Positions 17,980-27,291 of a stretch of DNA of 64,000 nt are shown here, piece after piece. A model generated the notes under the pieces. The model ran no database searches and was not told the DNA's origin. It saw only the letters and a list, made by a program, of their open reading frames with translations. Numbering within the stretch: position 1 is the first letter of the stretch; the number at the start of each line of letters is the position of its first letter. The position numbers were made by a program, and so were the translations under genes. Source of the DNA: CAVVMA01 sp963830715 (lineage in GTDB: Bacteria > Desulfobacterota > Binatia > Binatales > Binataceae); the NCBI GenBank assembly GCA_963830715.1, contig CAWHNS010000002.1, positions 62,001 through 126,000 on the forward strand, written 5' to 3'.

Positions 17980-18004
17980 CTTATACTCCAGTTCAGGCCG
18001 CAAG

Positions 18005-18289
18005 CTATCCCGGCGCGGCAGCAGGCTCCGCGACCTGCGCCTTCGAATTGACGCTCACGACTTTTCGCTCGCCTTTGGTTTCGTACAGCGCCACGCCCTC
18101 GATTCGCGCATAGATCGTGAAGTCGCGGCCCATCCCGACGTTGCGTCCCGGATGGATCCTCGTGCCGACCTGACGGACCAGGATATTGCCGGCTTTCACC
18201 GGCTGTCCGCTGTAGATCTTTATCCCGCGGCGCTGGCCCGGACTGTCGCGTCCGTTGCGCGTCGAACCTTGTCCCTTCTTGTGCGCCAC
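18005..18289 (-). CDS. rpmA: 50S ribosomal protein bL27
   Basis: 94 residues, near the peptidyl transferase centre. MAHKKGQGSTRNGRDSPGQR is the classical N-terminus, followed by GNILVRQVGTRIHPGRNVG. No N-terminal protease-cleaved extension. It carries a short Ala/Pro C-terminal tail. Twelve bases after rplU. Confidence 0.97.
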   Translation of the reverse strand: MAHKKGQGSTRNGRDSPGQRRGIKIYSGQPVKAGNILVRQVGTRIHPGRNVGMGRDFTIYARIEGVALYETKGERKVVSVNSKAQVAEPAAAPG

Positions 18290-18301
18290 GGCTGGTCTCC
18301 T

Positions 18302-18619
18302 CTAGCTGCCGGCCGAAATCTCTTCGACCTTAAGAACCGTCAGTTCCTGGCGATGGCCCCGCTTGCGGCGATAATTCTTGCGCCGTTTCTTCTTGAACAC
18401 GATGACTTTAGTACCGCGCGGCTGCTGAACGATCTTCGCGCGAACCGAAGCGCCCGAAACCGTCGGCTTGCCGACCAGCGGCGTGCCGTTGCCGCCGATG
18501 CCGAGCACATCGGCCAGCGTAACCTCGGAGCCGACCTCGCCTTCGAGGCGCTCGACCGCGACCTGATCGCCGACCGCGACCCGATACTGCTTTCCGCCGG
18601 TTCTGATGATAGCAAACAT
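18302..18619 (-). CDS. rplU: 50S ribosomal protein bL21
   Basis: 105 residues: MFAIIRTGGKQYRVAVGDQV and the RNA-binding basic stretch KKKRRKNYRRKRGHRQ. First gene of the rplU-rpmA transcript. Confidence 0.97.
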   Translation of the reverse strand: MFAIIRTGGKQYRVAVGDQVAVERLEGEVGSEVTLADVLGIGGNGTPLVGKPTVSGASVRAKIVQQPRGTKVIVFKKKRRKNYRRKRGHRQELTVLKVEEISAGS

Positions 18620-18638
18620 GAGCGAGCCAGAATCTCTC

Positions 18639-18667
18639 TACTTATCGGACGGGGTAATCGGTGTCAA
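18639..18667 (-). promoter_or_regulatory. Candidate sigma-70 promoter for rplU-rpmA
   Basis: Minus strand: a perfect TTGACA (18662-18667) is followed after 15 bases by GATAAG, or after 17 by TAAGTA. It lies 20-50 bases before the rplU start, in the short gap between rplU and sufT. The -10 is weak, so the call rests mainly on the -35 and position. Confidence 0.4.
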
Positions 18668-18760
18668 CGTAGCGATCAAACTGTCGCGGCACCGAGCCCA
18701 TGCGTACCGACTCAGGAGAGTACCTCGCCGTAAATAGTGTTATCGCCCTTCGGCCCGGAT

Positions 18761-19306
18761 CTAGTCTATTCCCAAACGCGCGCGGCCTTCGGCGGAGATC
18801 ATCTGCGGATTCCAGGGCGGATCCCATACCAGCTCGACGTTCGCCTCGGAGACGCCGGGCAGCGAGAGCAGCTTCTGGCGCGCGTCGAGCGCGATCGAAG
18901 CGCCCATCCCGCAGCCCTGGGCCGTCAGCGTCATCTTGACCTCGACCTTGTGCGAGCCGTCGGGACCGGGCGCGACTTCCATCCCGTAGACCAATCCCAG
19001 CTCGACGATATTGACCGGAATCTCCGGATCGAAGCAGGTGCGAAGCTGCTCCCAGACCATCGATTCGAGGTCGCCGCTCGCGACTGCACCGGCTGGAGCC
19101 TCGTCGGGCGACTTGCCGATCGAGTCGGCGTCCCTGCCGGCGATCCTGTAAAGCCCGCCGTAGGAGGGAACCTGCACGGTGTAAGTCCCGCCCAGCGACT
19201 GCGTGACGAAAACCTCGCATCCCTTTTCCAGCGTCGTCTTGATACCCGCCGGAATCTGGACCGCTTCAACGTCGCGAGTAAGCTCGATTCGTTCCATCCT
19301 TGTCAC
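18761..19306 (-). CDS. sufT: Fe-S assembly protein SufT (MIP18/DUF59)
   Basis: 181 residues. The N-terminal part specific to SufT (VQIPAGIKTTLEKGCEVFVT, then QSLGGTYTVQVP and RIAGRDADSIGK) precedes the MIP18 domain with CFDPEIPVNIVELGLVYGME and the conserved cysteine in TAQGCGMG. Supports maturation of Fe-S proteins. Fits a genome with many Fe-S enzymes, including POR and the molybdenum enzymes at 56-62 kb. Confidence 0.9.
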   Translation of the reverse strand: MTRMERIELTRDVEAVQIPAGIKTTLEKGCEVFVTQSLGGTYTVQVPSYGGLYRIAGRDADSIGKSPDEAPAGAVASGDLESMVWEQLRTCFDPEIPVNIVELGLVYGMEVAPGPDGSHKVEVKMTLTAQGCGMGASIALDARQKLLSLPGVSEANVELVWDPPWNPQMISAEGRARLGID

Positions 19307-19418
19307 CTATTTCCCCGCGGCTTCGATCTTAGACCGCGCCGCCCGTGAGCGCCAGTTCGGGCGCCGCGCATTGGCTTTGCGCCCTCATTCTGATAAAGCG
19401 AACGGAAGACGAAAGGAA

Positions 19419-21422
19419 GTGGCGGTGGCAGCGGCAGCGGCAGAAAGTCTACGCGATTTTGTTTCTCGTTCGCACGCTTCGGTCAAGGAGAAGCTGTTCG
19501 CGTTCCTCGAGGCGCGGCCGGGTGGAGCTCTGGCGGATGAACTCGTCGGTCTGCTGTTCAGCGGCTCCGGCTCCGATCCCGAGCTTGGCCCGCGCCTGAT
19601 TCGCCGGATACTCGGCGACGATCCGAACTTCATCTTCGACGCCCAGAGCGGTCTCTGGTCGATCACGCAGAACGAGCGCCTCCGGATTCCGCTCGAAGAG
19701 GCGCGCTACGTGGTCGTCGATCTCGAAACTACCGGCGGGCGTCCCGGGCCGGGCGCGATTACCGAGATCGGCGCGTACCGAATCGAGGCTGGGCGAGTCG
19801 CCGGTACCTTCCAGACTCTGGTGCGGCCGCTGACGAGGATCCCGCGCTTCGTCACCACGCTCACCTCGATCACCAACGAGATGGTGCGCGACGCGCCGCC
19901 GATCGAGGCGGTGCTGCCCGCGTTCCGCGACTTCCTGAGCGACGCCGTGATGGTTGCGCACAACGCGCAGTTCGACTTTGCCTTCCTGGACTTCGAGTTT
20001 CGTCGCATTTTCGGCATCGGGCTCAGAAATCCTACACTATGTACGATCCGGCTGGCGCGCCGTTTCCTGCCCTCCGTGAAACGCCGGCGCCTCGACGCGC
20101 TGGCGGAGCATTTCGGCCTTTCCACCGAGGGACGCCATCGCGGGCTCGGCGACGCGCGGATGGCCTCGGAGCTGCTCGCGATCCTGATCGATATCGCGCG
20201 GCAGTCCGGAATCACGCGGCTCGACCTGCTGCTCGACCATCAGCATCGCGGCGCCGCGGGACGGCGAATCGAACGCCACGTCCCGCCCGAGGAAATCGCC
20301 GCGATTACGCAGGCGCCGGGCGTATATCTGATGCGCAACGCGCGCGGCGACATTCTGTATATCGGCAAGGCCAGGCGGCTGCGCGATCGGGTGTCGTCGT
20401 ACTTCAATGGCGGCCTGGGACTGAACGCGAAGACGGCGGAGCTGATCGGACACGTCTGGGCGATCGAAACGCGGCTTACGCGATCGTCGCTCGAAGCGGC
20501 GATGCTCGAGGCGCGGCTGATTCGGGAGCTCAAGCCGCCGTACAACCGGATGCTCAAGGGCGCGGCGCGCTCTTACTTCCTGAGGCTCGACCTGGCCGAC
20601 GCATTCCCGCGGATGGTCGTATCGACCCGGCTGAGCCCGCGCCGCGGCGTCGTGCAGTTGGGACCGTTTATCGGACGCCGCAGCCTCGACCAGGCCGTCC
20701 GCGCGCTCTCGCGGCTTCTGGGGCTGCGCACCTGCACGGGGCAGCTTCATCCCGACCCGGATTTCTCGCCGTGCGTGTACGGCCAGATGGGCCATTGCGC
20801 GCGGCCGTGCGATACGAGCGTGGACCGGGACGACTACGGCGCGCGCGTGCGGCGCGGTCTGGAGTTTCTGGGGGGGCGCAGCGGGCCGTTGATGGGCACG
20901 CTCGCCGGGGCGCGCGATCAGGCGGCGGCTGCGATGCGCTTCGAGGAGGCCGCGCGGGCGCATCGCGACCTCCAGGCGCTCGCTACGTTGTCCGAGCGAG
21001 CGAGCCGGCTAAGCCGGATCGTGACGGAGAACAACCTGGTGATCGTGACGGGCGCGCCGCCGCCGGATGGGAAAGTGGGCACAGGCTTAAGCCCGTGCCA
21101 CTCGTCCAATCCGGTGGATGCGCATGAGGTCGCGGACGTGGCGGCGACTGCCGCCGCTGAGCACGACGTGCGCGTCGCGCACATCGTGCTTAGCGGACGG
21201 CTGGCGCTGTCGCGGGAACTCGATTCGCCCGATGCCGGCGGAGAAATCGCGACATTCATCGCGCAGAACTACGATCGCTATCGGCAAAAGCCGGTCGCGC
21301 GCGACGAGCTGGAATCGATGGCGCTGGTCGTGCGATGGCTCCGCGAGCGCCGCCCCGACGAGGGCAGGCTAATCTACCTGAACGGCCCGCGTCTGGATGC
21401 GGCGTTGCTCGCCGACCTTTAG
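19419..21422 (+). CDS. DEDDh exonuclease - UvrC-like GIY-YIG fusion protein
   Basis: About 667 residues. GTG 19419 (or GTG 19425 with GGAAG upstream) is preferred, because the longer frame to 19203 is only antisense to sufT. An N-terminal about 90-residue region is followed by a PolC/epsilon-type 3'-5' exonuclease: VVDLETTG (ExoI), HNAQFDFAFLDFE (ExoII), HRGLGDA (ExoIII). Next comes a GIY-YIG domain (GVYLMRNARGDILYIGKA, R and E catalytic residues in LEARLIRE) and a UvrC-homology region with CxxxxxC-type CVYGQMGHCARPC. This is the known mycobacterial/actinobacterial-type DNA repair nuclease architecture. A palindromic repeat is inserted near the C-terminal third. Confidence 0.9.
   Translation: MAVAAAAAESLRDFVSRSHASVKEKLFAFLEARPGGALADELVGLLFSGSGSDPELGPRLIRRILGDDPNFIFDAQSGLWSITQNERLRIPLEEARYVVVDLETTGGRPGPGAITEIGAYRIEAGRVAGTFQTLVRPLTRIPRFVTTLTSITNEMVRDAPPIEAVLPAFRDFLSDAVMVAHNAQFDFAFLDFEFRRIFGIGLRNPTLCTIRLARRFLPSVKRRRLDALAEHFGLSTEGRHRGLGDARMASELLAILIDIARQSGITRLDLLLDHQHRGAAGRRIERHVPPEEIAAITQAPGVYLMRNARGDILYIGKARRLRDRVSSYFNGGLGLNAKTAELIGHVWAIETRLTRSSLEAAMLEARLIRELKPPYNRMLKGAARSYFLRLDLADAFPRMVVSTRLSPRRGVVQLGPFIGRRSLDQAVRALSRLLGLRTCTGQLHPDPDFSPCVYGQMGHCARPCDTSVDRDDYGARVRRGLEFLGGRSGPLMGTLAGARDQAAAAMRFEEAARAHRDLQALATLSERASRLSRIVTENNLVIVTGAPPPDGKVGTGLSPCHSSNPVDAHEVADVAATAAAEHDVRVAHIVLSGRLALSRELDSPDAGGEIATFIAQNYDRYRQKPVARDELESMALVVRWLRERRPDEGRLIYLNGPRLDAALLADL
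21078..21099. repeat. 22-bp REP-like palindrome inside a coding region
   Basis: GGCACAGGCTT followed directly by AAGCCCGTGCC: an 11-bp inverted repeat with a single mismatch centred on CTTAAG. It lies inside the exonuclease/UvrC-like gene, where it encodes the loop VGTGLSPCHSS without breaking the frame. Confidence 0.75.
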
Positions 21423-21579
21423 TTAGCTCTGCCTGTCGAGCTTGCCGTTAGCTTTTCCGTGCCGCATCATCGGCGGTTGGTCGCACTCTCTCATCAGCCG
21501 CGCGATCCGAGGTCGGCCCGATCTCATTTGCTCCTAACCGTGGCGATGGCCATTGGCGTGGCATGCGAACGATTCGGCG

Positions 21580-23267
21580 CTACGCTTCGTCGACCATGCC
21601 GATGCATCCGACCGGGCATTCGCGTGCGCAGATGCCGCAACCCTTGCAGTGGTCATAGTCGAATACGTAGCGCCATTCGCCGTCCGCGACGCCGTCAACC
21701 TTGAGCACCGAACTATCAGGGCATAGCGTCCAGCAGTTGTCGCACGCCATGCACTCGCCGCAGGAGAAGCATCGCCGCGCTTCGCCCTGCAGTTGCTCAG
21801 GTGAAATCGTCCGCTCGATCTCGCGCTCTGCGTTGCGGCCGGCAGCCTCAACGATCGATGCCTCAGGTCTGGGCGCATGATCGAAATAGTTGACGTTCAA
21901 CGCGGTGAACGCGATCGGAGACTTCGATTCCGGAGTCGGCTGCGCGAGACCCTCCAGGTAGTGTTCGATCGCGATCGCTGCGCGTCTTCCGTCGCCGATC
22001 GCACCGCTCACGGTTCCGCCGGCTGTGCGCGCATCGCCGCCGACGAATACTCCCGGATGGCCGACGAGCTGGCCCAGGCGATCCGGTTCGAAAAGTTGAT
22101 GCCTGCCGAGCAGGCCCTCCAAGCCGCCCGGATCGATCTCCTGTCCGATCGCAGGGATAACATGGTCAACCTTGAGGACAATCTCGGTTCCTTCAAAGGG
22201 AAGCAGCTCGCGCCGATCGCCGGCGGTCTCGATCTCACGCATGCGGACCATCTCTACCCCAACGATCGCGTCGCCACGCACGATGAGCCGGCGAACGCCG
22301 CGGCGATCGTGAATCTTGACGCCTTCTTCGATCGCCTGGCGGATTTCACGGGGCGTCGCGGACATGGCGTCCTTGTGGCTGACGCCGGTGCCGGGAAGGA
22401 GCTGGAAAGTTATCACGTGGACTTCCGCGACTCCGCCGAACTTGAGCACTCGGGCGAGATCGATCGCGGTATTGCCGCCTCCGATTATCGCGACGCGCTG
22501 GTACGCGGGCAGGGCGCCGATCGAGATCCATTCCTTGAGGAGATCGAGGCCGCTCCGGATACCGGCCGGCGTCATGCTGTCCACCGACCATTCGCGCGGA
22601 CGCTGAGTTCCCGGCCCGAGAAAGATCGCGCGGAAGTCGGCGCGGAGTTCGTCCAGGCAGAGGTCGCGCCCCAAGCGCTTGCCCGGCTCGAAGACGATCC
22701 CCGTTGCGATCACGCGTTCGAGTTCGCCGTTCAGCACCGCGCGCGGAAGGCGATAAGGCGGAAGGGCGCTGCGGAGCAATCCGCCGGCCTCGGGCTCGGC
22801 TTCGAACATTGTCGCGGCGAATCCGCGCTTCGCGAGGTGATAGGCGGCGGAGAGCCCGCCGGTCCCGCGCCGACCACCGCGACCGGGATCGCATCGGATT
22901 TGCCGGCGCGCGACGGATAGCTCCAGCCATCGGCGATCGCCCGGTCGCCAAGAAGGCGTTCCACGCTGTGAATCGCGATTGGCTGATCGAAGTTGCCGCG
23001 ATTGCATCCATCTTCGCACGGATGGTGGCAGACTCGCCCGGTGATCGCCGGCATTGGGTTCGCGGACACGAGCGTTTCCCATGCGCCGCGCAAGTCGCCA
23101 TCGGCGGCTTTTGCGAGATAGCCGCGGGGATTCTCCCCTGCTGGGCATGAGGTCGAGCAGGGCGCGTCGTTGCGGCGATAGATCGGGCGTGCCAGGCGCC
23201 AGTCGCCGGTCCTGAACCTTATCGAACTGCCGCCTTCGGCGAATGCTCCCCGGGTCAGGGTCTTCAT
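21580..23267 (-). CDS. GltD-like NAD(P)H:ferredoxin oxidoreductase fused to a 2[4Fe-4S] ferredoxin (POR delta-like), frameshifted near 22860
   Basis: About 560 residues from ATG 23267. The N-terminal GltD-type Fe-S region (CSTSCPAGENPRGYLAKA ... CHHPCEDGCNRGNFDQPIAI) is followed by the FAD loop VAVVGAGPAG. The frame then shifts and continues through the NAD(P)H loop RVAIIGGGNTAIDLARV. The C-terminus is an eight-cysteine ferredoxin domain: CFSCGECMACDNCWTLCP, then CKGCGICARECPVGCIGM. In POR operons such fusions replace the separate delta subunit and pass electrons to NAD(P). Last gene of the porGAB operon, 10 bases after porB. Confidence 0.85.
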
Positions 23268-23277
23268 CGCGGCTCCT

Positions 23278-24271
23278 TCAAGACCAGTGCAGTCCGCCCC
23301 GTGAGACGGTGTCGGCACCCTCGCTGTCGCGAGGCTCGGGCATGCCGAGCAGTCCGAATCGCTCGATGTTGAAGTCAGCAAGCTCCTGCAGATGTTCGAG
23401 TTCCTCGCGCGCCTGCGCCGAGTCCCCGAACAGATGACGGAACCGATCCTGGAGGCGCAGATAGTCGGCCACCGGGCGGACCTGTCGCAGGTGCATCGCG
23501 GTCACGACAGCGCCGCGTTCAATCTCGATGACAGGGAAAATTCCGGTCTGTACGGCGAGCCGGGCGACCTCGATGCTGAGTGCGGCTTCATGGCCCCATC
23601 CAAGAGGACATGGCGAGTGGACCAGCAGGAACGCCGCGCCTTCGATCTCGATTCCGCGCCTGACCTTGGCGCGCAGATCCGACGGATACGCCACGGTCGC
23701 GGTCGCCGCGTACGGGATGTTGTGCGCGCCTATTATGGCGAGCAGGTCTTTTTTCAGATGTCGCTTGCCCGTCCGCAGCTTGCCGCGGCGGCGAGGTCAT
23801 GGTCATGGCGGCGTGAGGCGTCGAGCTGGAGCGATGCACGCCGGTGTTCATGTATGCCTCGTTGTCGAAGCAGACGTAGAGCACGTTGTGATTGCGCTCC
23901 ATCATCGCCGAGAGCGCCTGAAGCCCGATATCGAACGTGCCGCCGTCGCCGCCGAATGCGGCGACCTTGGTCGGACGCCCCTGGGCCTTAAGCGCCGCCT
24001 CGATTCCGGAAGCAACTGCGGGGGCGTTTTCGAACAGCGAGTGAATCCACGGCACCCGCCACGAGCTGCGCGGCCATGCCGAGGTGAAAACCTCGAGACA
24101 ACCGGTCGCGTTCGCGATGATCACGTCCGGGCCGAGCGCTTCGGTTACCAAACGCGCGGCGAGCGCCTGCGCGCATCCGGGGCACGCCATATGGCCGGCG
24201 TCGAGCCCGCGGAACACAGGCTGCCGGCGATGGAGCTGCGCGATAGTTTCGCCGTCAAATTCGGAAGTCAT
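23278..24271 (-). CDS. porB: 2-oxoacid:ferredoxin oxidoreductase beta subunit (TPP), frameshifted near 23795
   Basis: Binds thiamine pyrophosphate and a [4Fe-4S] cluster. From ATG 24271: HMACPGCAQALAARLV (cluster cysteines), then IANATGCLEVF, and the TPP motif GDGGTFDIGLQAL with FDNEAYMNTG. The frame then shifts, and the C-terminal third resumes with PYAATATVAYPSDLRAKV and LLVHSPCPLGW to a stop at 23278. About 330 residues after joining. Pyruvate is the most common substrate of this group, but 2-oxoglutarate or branched 2-oxoacids are not excluded. Confidence 0.88.
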
Positions 24272-24285
24272 ACGGTTCAACCGCG

Positions 24286-25473
24286 TCAGCGATCTTCCTC
24301 CGCGACCCTGGACATATCGACGTCCATGATCGCGAAGCGTGCGATGTCGGGCGCTTTCGACGCCTCGACCAGTTTCGGCAGAATCTCCAGCGGCATATTT
24401 CTGCCGCCAAGACCGGCGGCGAGATTGTGAACGCGCGGCGGCGACCTCATCTCGGACAGCGCGGCGCGCACCTCGGCGCCGATTATTCCGCCGCATCCCA
24501 TCGACAACGCGCGCTCGAGCACGACCAGTTCGGATAGCCCGGCGCACGCACTCTTGAGCGCATCGAGCGGAAAGGGACGCATCGAGCGCAACTTGATCAG
24601 TTTCACCGGACCGAGTTCGGGAAATTGATCGCGCGCGTCGGCCAGAGTTCCCATCACCGAGCCGATCGAGAGAATTCCAAGGTGCGCATCTTCGGGACCA
24701 TCGACAGTCAGCAGCCCCCCGCAGGCGTGGCCGCTTATCTTCTGCCAATCCCGGTCAGCATCGAGGATTTCATCCTGCGCGCGAAGCAGCGCGCGGTGAT
24801 GCGCGTAACGCGCCTCGCTGTAATAGTCCGGCGTTACGAGGTTGCCGATACTGATCGGCTTTTGCGGGTCGAGGGCGCGCGCGAAGCGATAGCCCGGTAG
24901 AAACGCGTCCACCTGTTCCTGAGTCGGAAGATCGATCGGTTCGAGGGTGTGGGTAAGGATGTAACCGTCCACGCAAACCATCACCGGAAGCTCGGTGCGC
25001 TCAGCGATACGGAAGGCCTGGACGGTGGTGTCGACGGCTTCCTGGTTGTCGGCGCAGTAGAGCTGAACCCATCCCGCGTCGCGCATCGCCATCGAGTCCT
25101 GCTGGTCGTTCCACGCCGAGACCGGCGCACCTACCGCGCGATTGGCGCACGTGAGCACCAGCGGAATCCGGAGGCCGGCGATGTTGTACAGCACTTCGGT
25201 CATCAGCAGGATTCCCTGCGCGGAACTCGCGGTGTATGCGCGCGAGCCCGATGCGGCGGCGCCGAGCACCACCGACGCGGCCGAGAACTCGCTCTCGACG
25301 TTCACCAGCTCGCATCGCAACTGCGCCGTCGGCGATCAGTCGGGCGAGATTTTCGACGATGTGGGTCTGCGGCGTGATCGGATAGGCCGCGATCACTTGC
25401 GGCCGGCAAAGCGCGACCGCCTGCGCAATTGCCGCCGAACCCTCAATTGCGCTGCAGCATCACGCTTCTCCAT
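24286..25473 (-). CDS. porA: 2-oxoacid:ferredoxin oxidoreductase alpha subunit, two frameshifts
   Basis: Holds the substrate- and TPP-pyrimidine-contacting domain. The probable start is ATG 25473 (MEKRDAAAQ), an indel near 25445 joins it to EGSAAIAQAVALCRPQVIAA with the family motif AAYPITPQTHIVE, and another near 25325 joins the long frame ELVNVESEFSAASVVLGAAA. Later motifs: GSRAYTASSAQGILLM, LTCANRAVGAP. About 395 residues. Between porG (31 bases upstream) and porB (14 bases downstream). Confidence 0.88.
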
Positions 25474-25504
25474 CCATGACGCGGCACAGACGCGTGCGCC
25501 GGCC

Positions 25505-26029
25505 TCACGCATCAGCCGAAGATTGCGATCGAGCGCCTCGCCGCTCGGATCGATCGGCAAGCACCCTTTCCAGAGCGGCGAGCGGGACGAGTCCGCTCAG
25601 CGTCAGAAATGCGGACAGCAGCGCCACGTTGGGAATCGGCTCGCCGAGAAACTGAACGGCCAGCGCGGTCGCCGGAATAGTCACGATGTTCGCGGCTGTC
25701 TTCGATATCCCGAGTTGCTCAGGGCTTCTGGATGAATTGATCAGAATCCCGCCGCCGGGACGCACCTCTGCGAGAAGCCCGGGCACGTGCAGCAGGCTCT
25801 GATCCTGGATAATGACGTAGAGAGGTTCGCCGATTTGGCATCGCCGGCGAATCGGCGAGTCGCTCAGCCGGACAAACGCGGCCACCGGCGCGCCGCGCCG
25901 CTCCGGACCGAAGCTCGGAAACGCCTGCGCAAAGAGACCCGCGCTGAAAGCGGCCTGGGCGAGCATATAGGCGGCCACAATATTGCCCTGCCCGCCACGC
26001 CCATCGATGCGTATTTCGGTCAAGCCCAT
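25505..26029 (-). CDS. porG: 2-oxoacid:ferredoxin oxidoreductase gamma subunit
   Basis: 174 residues from ATG 26029, where the family N-terminus MGLTEIRIDGRGGQGNIVAA begins; the in-frame extension upstream is not conserved-looking. SFGPERRGAPVAAFVRLSD is the other signature. First gene of the por operon, intact. Confidence 0.9.
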   Translation of the reverse strand: MGLTEIRIDGRGGQGNIVAAYMLAQAAFSAGLFAQAFPSFGPERRGAPVAAFVRLSDSPIRRRCQIGEPLYVIIQDQSLLHVPGLLAEVRPGGGILINSSRSPEQLGISKTAANIVTIPATALAVQFLGEPIPNVALLSAFLTLSGLVPLAALERVLADRSERRGARSQSSADA

Positions 26030-26159
26030 CTGCTGAAAGAAGCAGCAACATGCATGCCGAATGGTAAATGTTAGGGGCGATTTGATGATGTCGCCTTTGG
26101 ATACATCCTCCGCGAAATATTTGGACCGTTTGGGAACTGCTCGAAGCCGATGAGAAAGT

Positions 26160-27291
26160 TCATTCAAGATGCGAGCCCAAACGGAGCATTCCCCATACGA
26201 AGAAGATTCCGCCGAGCGTCGTCATCACCGTGATCGGAAGCAGCAAGTCGCCGGCTGTGGCGCCGCGCAGAAAGATCCCGAAGGCGATGTCATTGAACCA
26301 TCGCAACGGCGACAGCACCGTCATTTCGGCGAACCAGGCTGGCATCGCCTCAGGCGGTGTCCATGCGCCGGAAAGGAAGAGGATAGGGCCGGCCAGCAGA
26401 ATTGAGATCATCGCAACCTGCGGCATCGTGCGGCATAGCGAGGCGACCAGCAGCCCGAGGCCGGACATCGTGAAGACGAACAACGCCGTACTCGCGAAGA
26501 ACAGCGCAAGGCTGCCGCGGACCGGCACGTGCAACAGCGGGATGACGAGGCCGAAGACCGCCACCGCAGTGCAGGCCACCAATGTCAGCGAACTCGCGAG
26601 CGTCTTGGCAAGCAGGATCTCCCAGGGTGCGACCGGCGAGATCAGCGAGCAGCTCGATGGTGCCGTGCTCGCGCTCGCGAATCAGGGCCGCGGCCGGCAA
26701 GGCGATCGCGAGCAGCGAGATCATCATCAGCATCTCCTGCAAGCCTTGGAACCATTCCTCGTTGCGATTGGGATTGAAGTCGACCCTGAGTTCCGAGCCG
26801 ACGATCGGGAGGGTCTTCCCCGCGCCAGGCGGCATCCGAAGCCGTTCGATCGCGGTTTTCTCAGCGACGCGGACGCCGATTTCGCGCGCATACCCCTCGG
26901 CCAGCGATGCCTGGGTTGCGCTGGAGCCGTCGAGCAGAAGCTGCACCGACGGCGCGTCGTCGCGGGCGATGCGCGCGTCGAATTTCGGAGGAATGACGAT
27001 AGCGGCGACGTCCTGCCCGGCATCGAGCCTGCGCATGATCGCGTCCTCGCTGGTCTCGCTGTGAATCCGGAAGTAGGGCGGCGCGAATTCCGCGATCAAT
27101 TCCCGGCCGATTGGGCCGTGGTCCTGATTGAGGGCGCTGATGCCGGCGTTGCGCAGGTCGAGGCGGACGCCTTTGGCGGCGACCAGGATGTCTCCGGTGA
27201 ACGCGTAGATGAGGAAGATGACGAGCACGCTGTCGCGGCTCAGCTCGATGATCTCCTTGACGATCAACGCATACAGGCGCCGGGCTCTCAT
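26160..27291 (-). CDS. ABC-2 type transporter permease (YbhR-like), frameshifted near 26625
   Basis: About 375 residues. N-terminal helix SVLVIFLIYAFTGDILVA, a large extracytoplasmic domain to about residue 175, then LMMISLLAIALPAAALIREREHGT, the ABC-2 signature. The frame changes there, and the remaining four helices follow (VACTAVAVFGLVIPLLHVP, AGPILFLSGAWTPPEAMP). Last of four exporter genes. It overlaps the preceding permease stop by four bases. Confidence 0.85.

Noticed and set aside
16976..18733. 585-codon plus-strand frame across the LLM gene, rpmA and rplU
   Set aside because: Pure antisense shadow covering conserved ribosomal protein genes.
19203..19418. N-terminal extension of the exonuclease/UvrC-like protein
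   Set aside because: This part only reads antisense to sufT; the protein proper begins at GTG 19419 or 19425.
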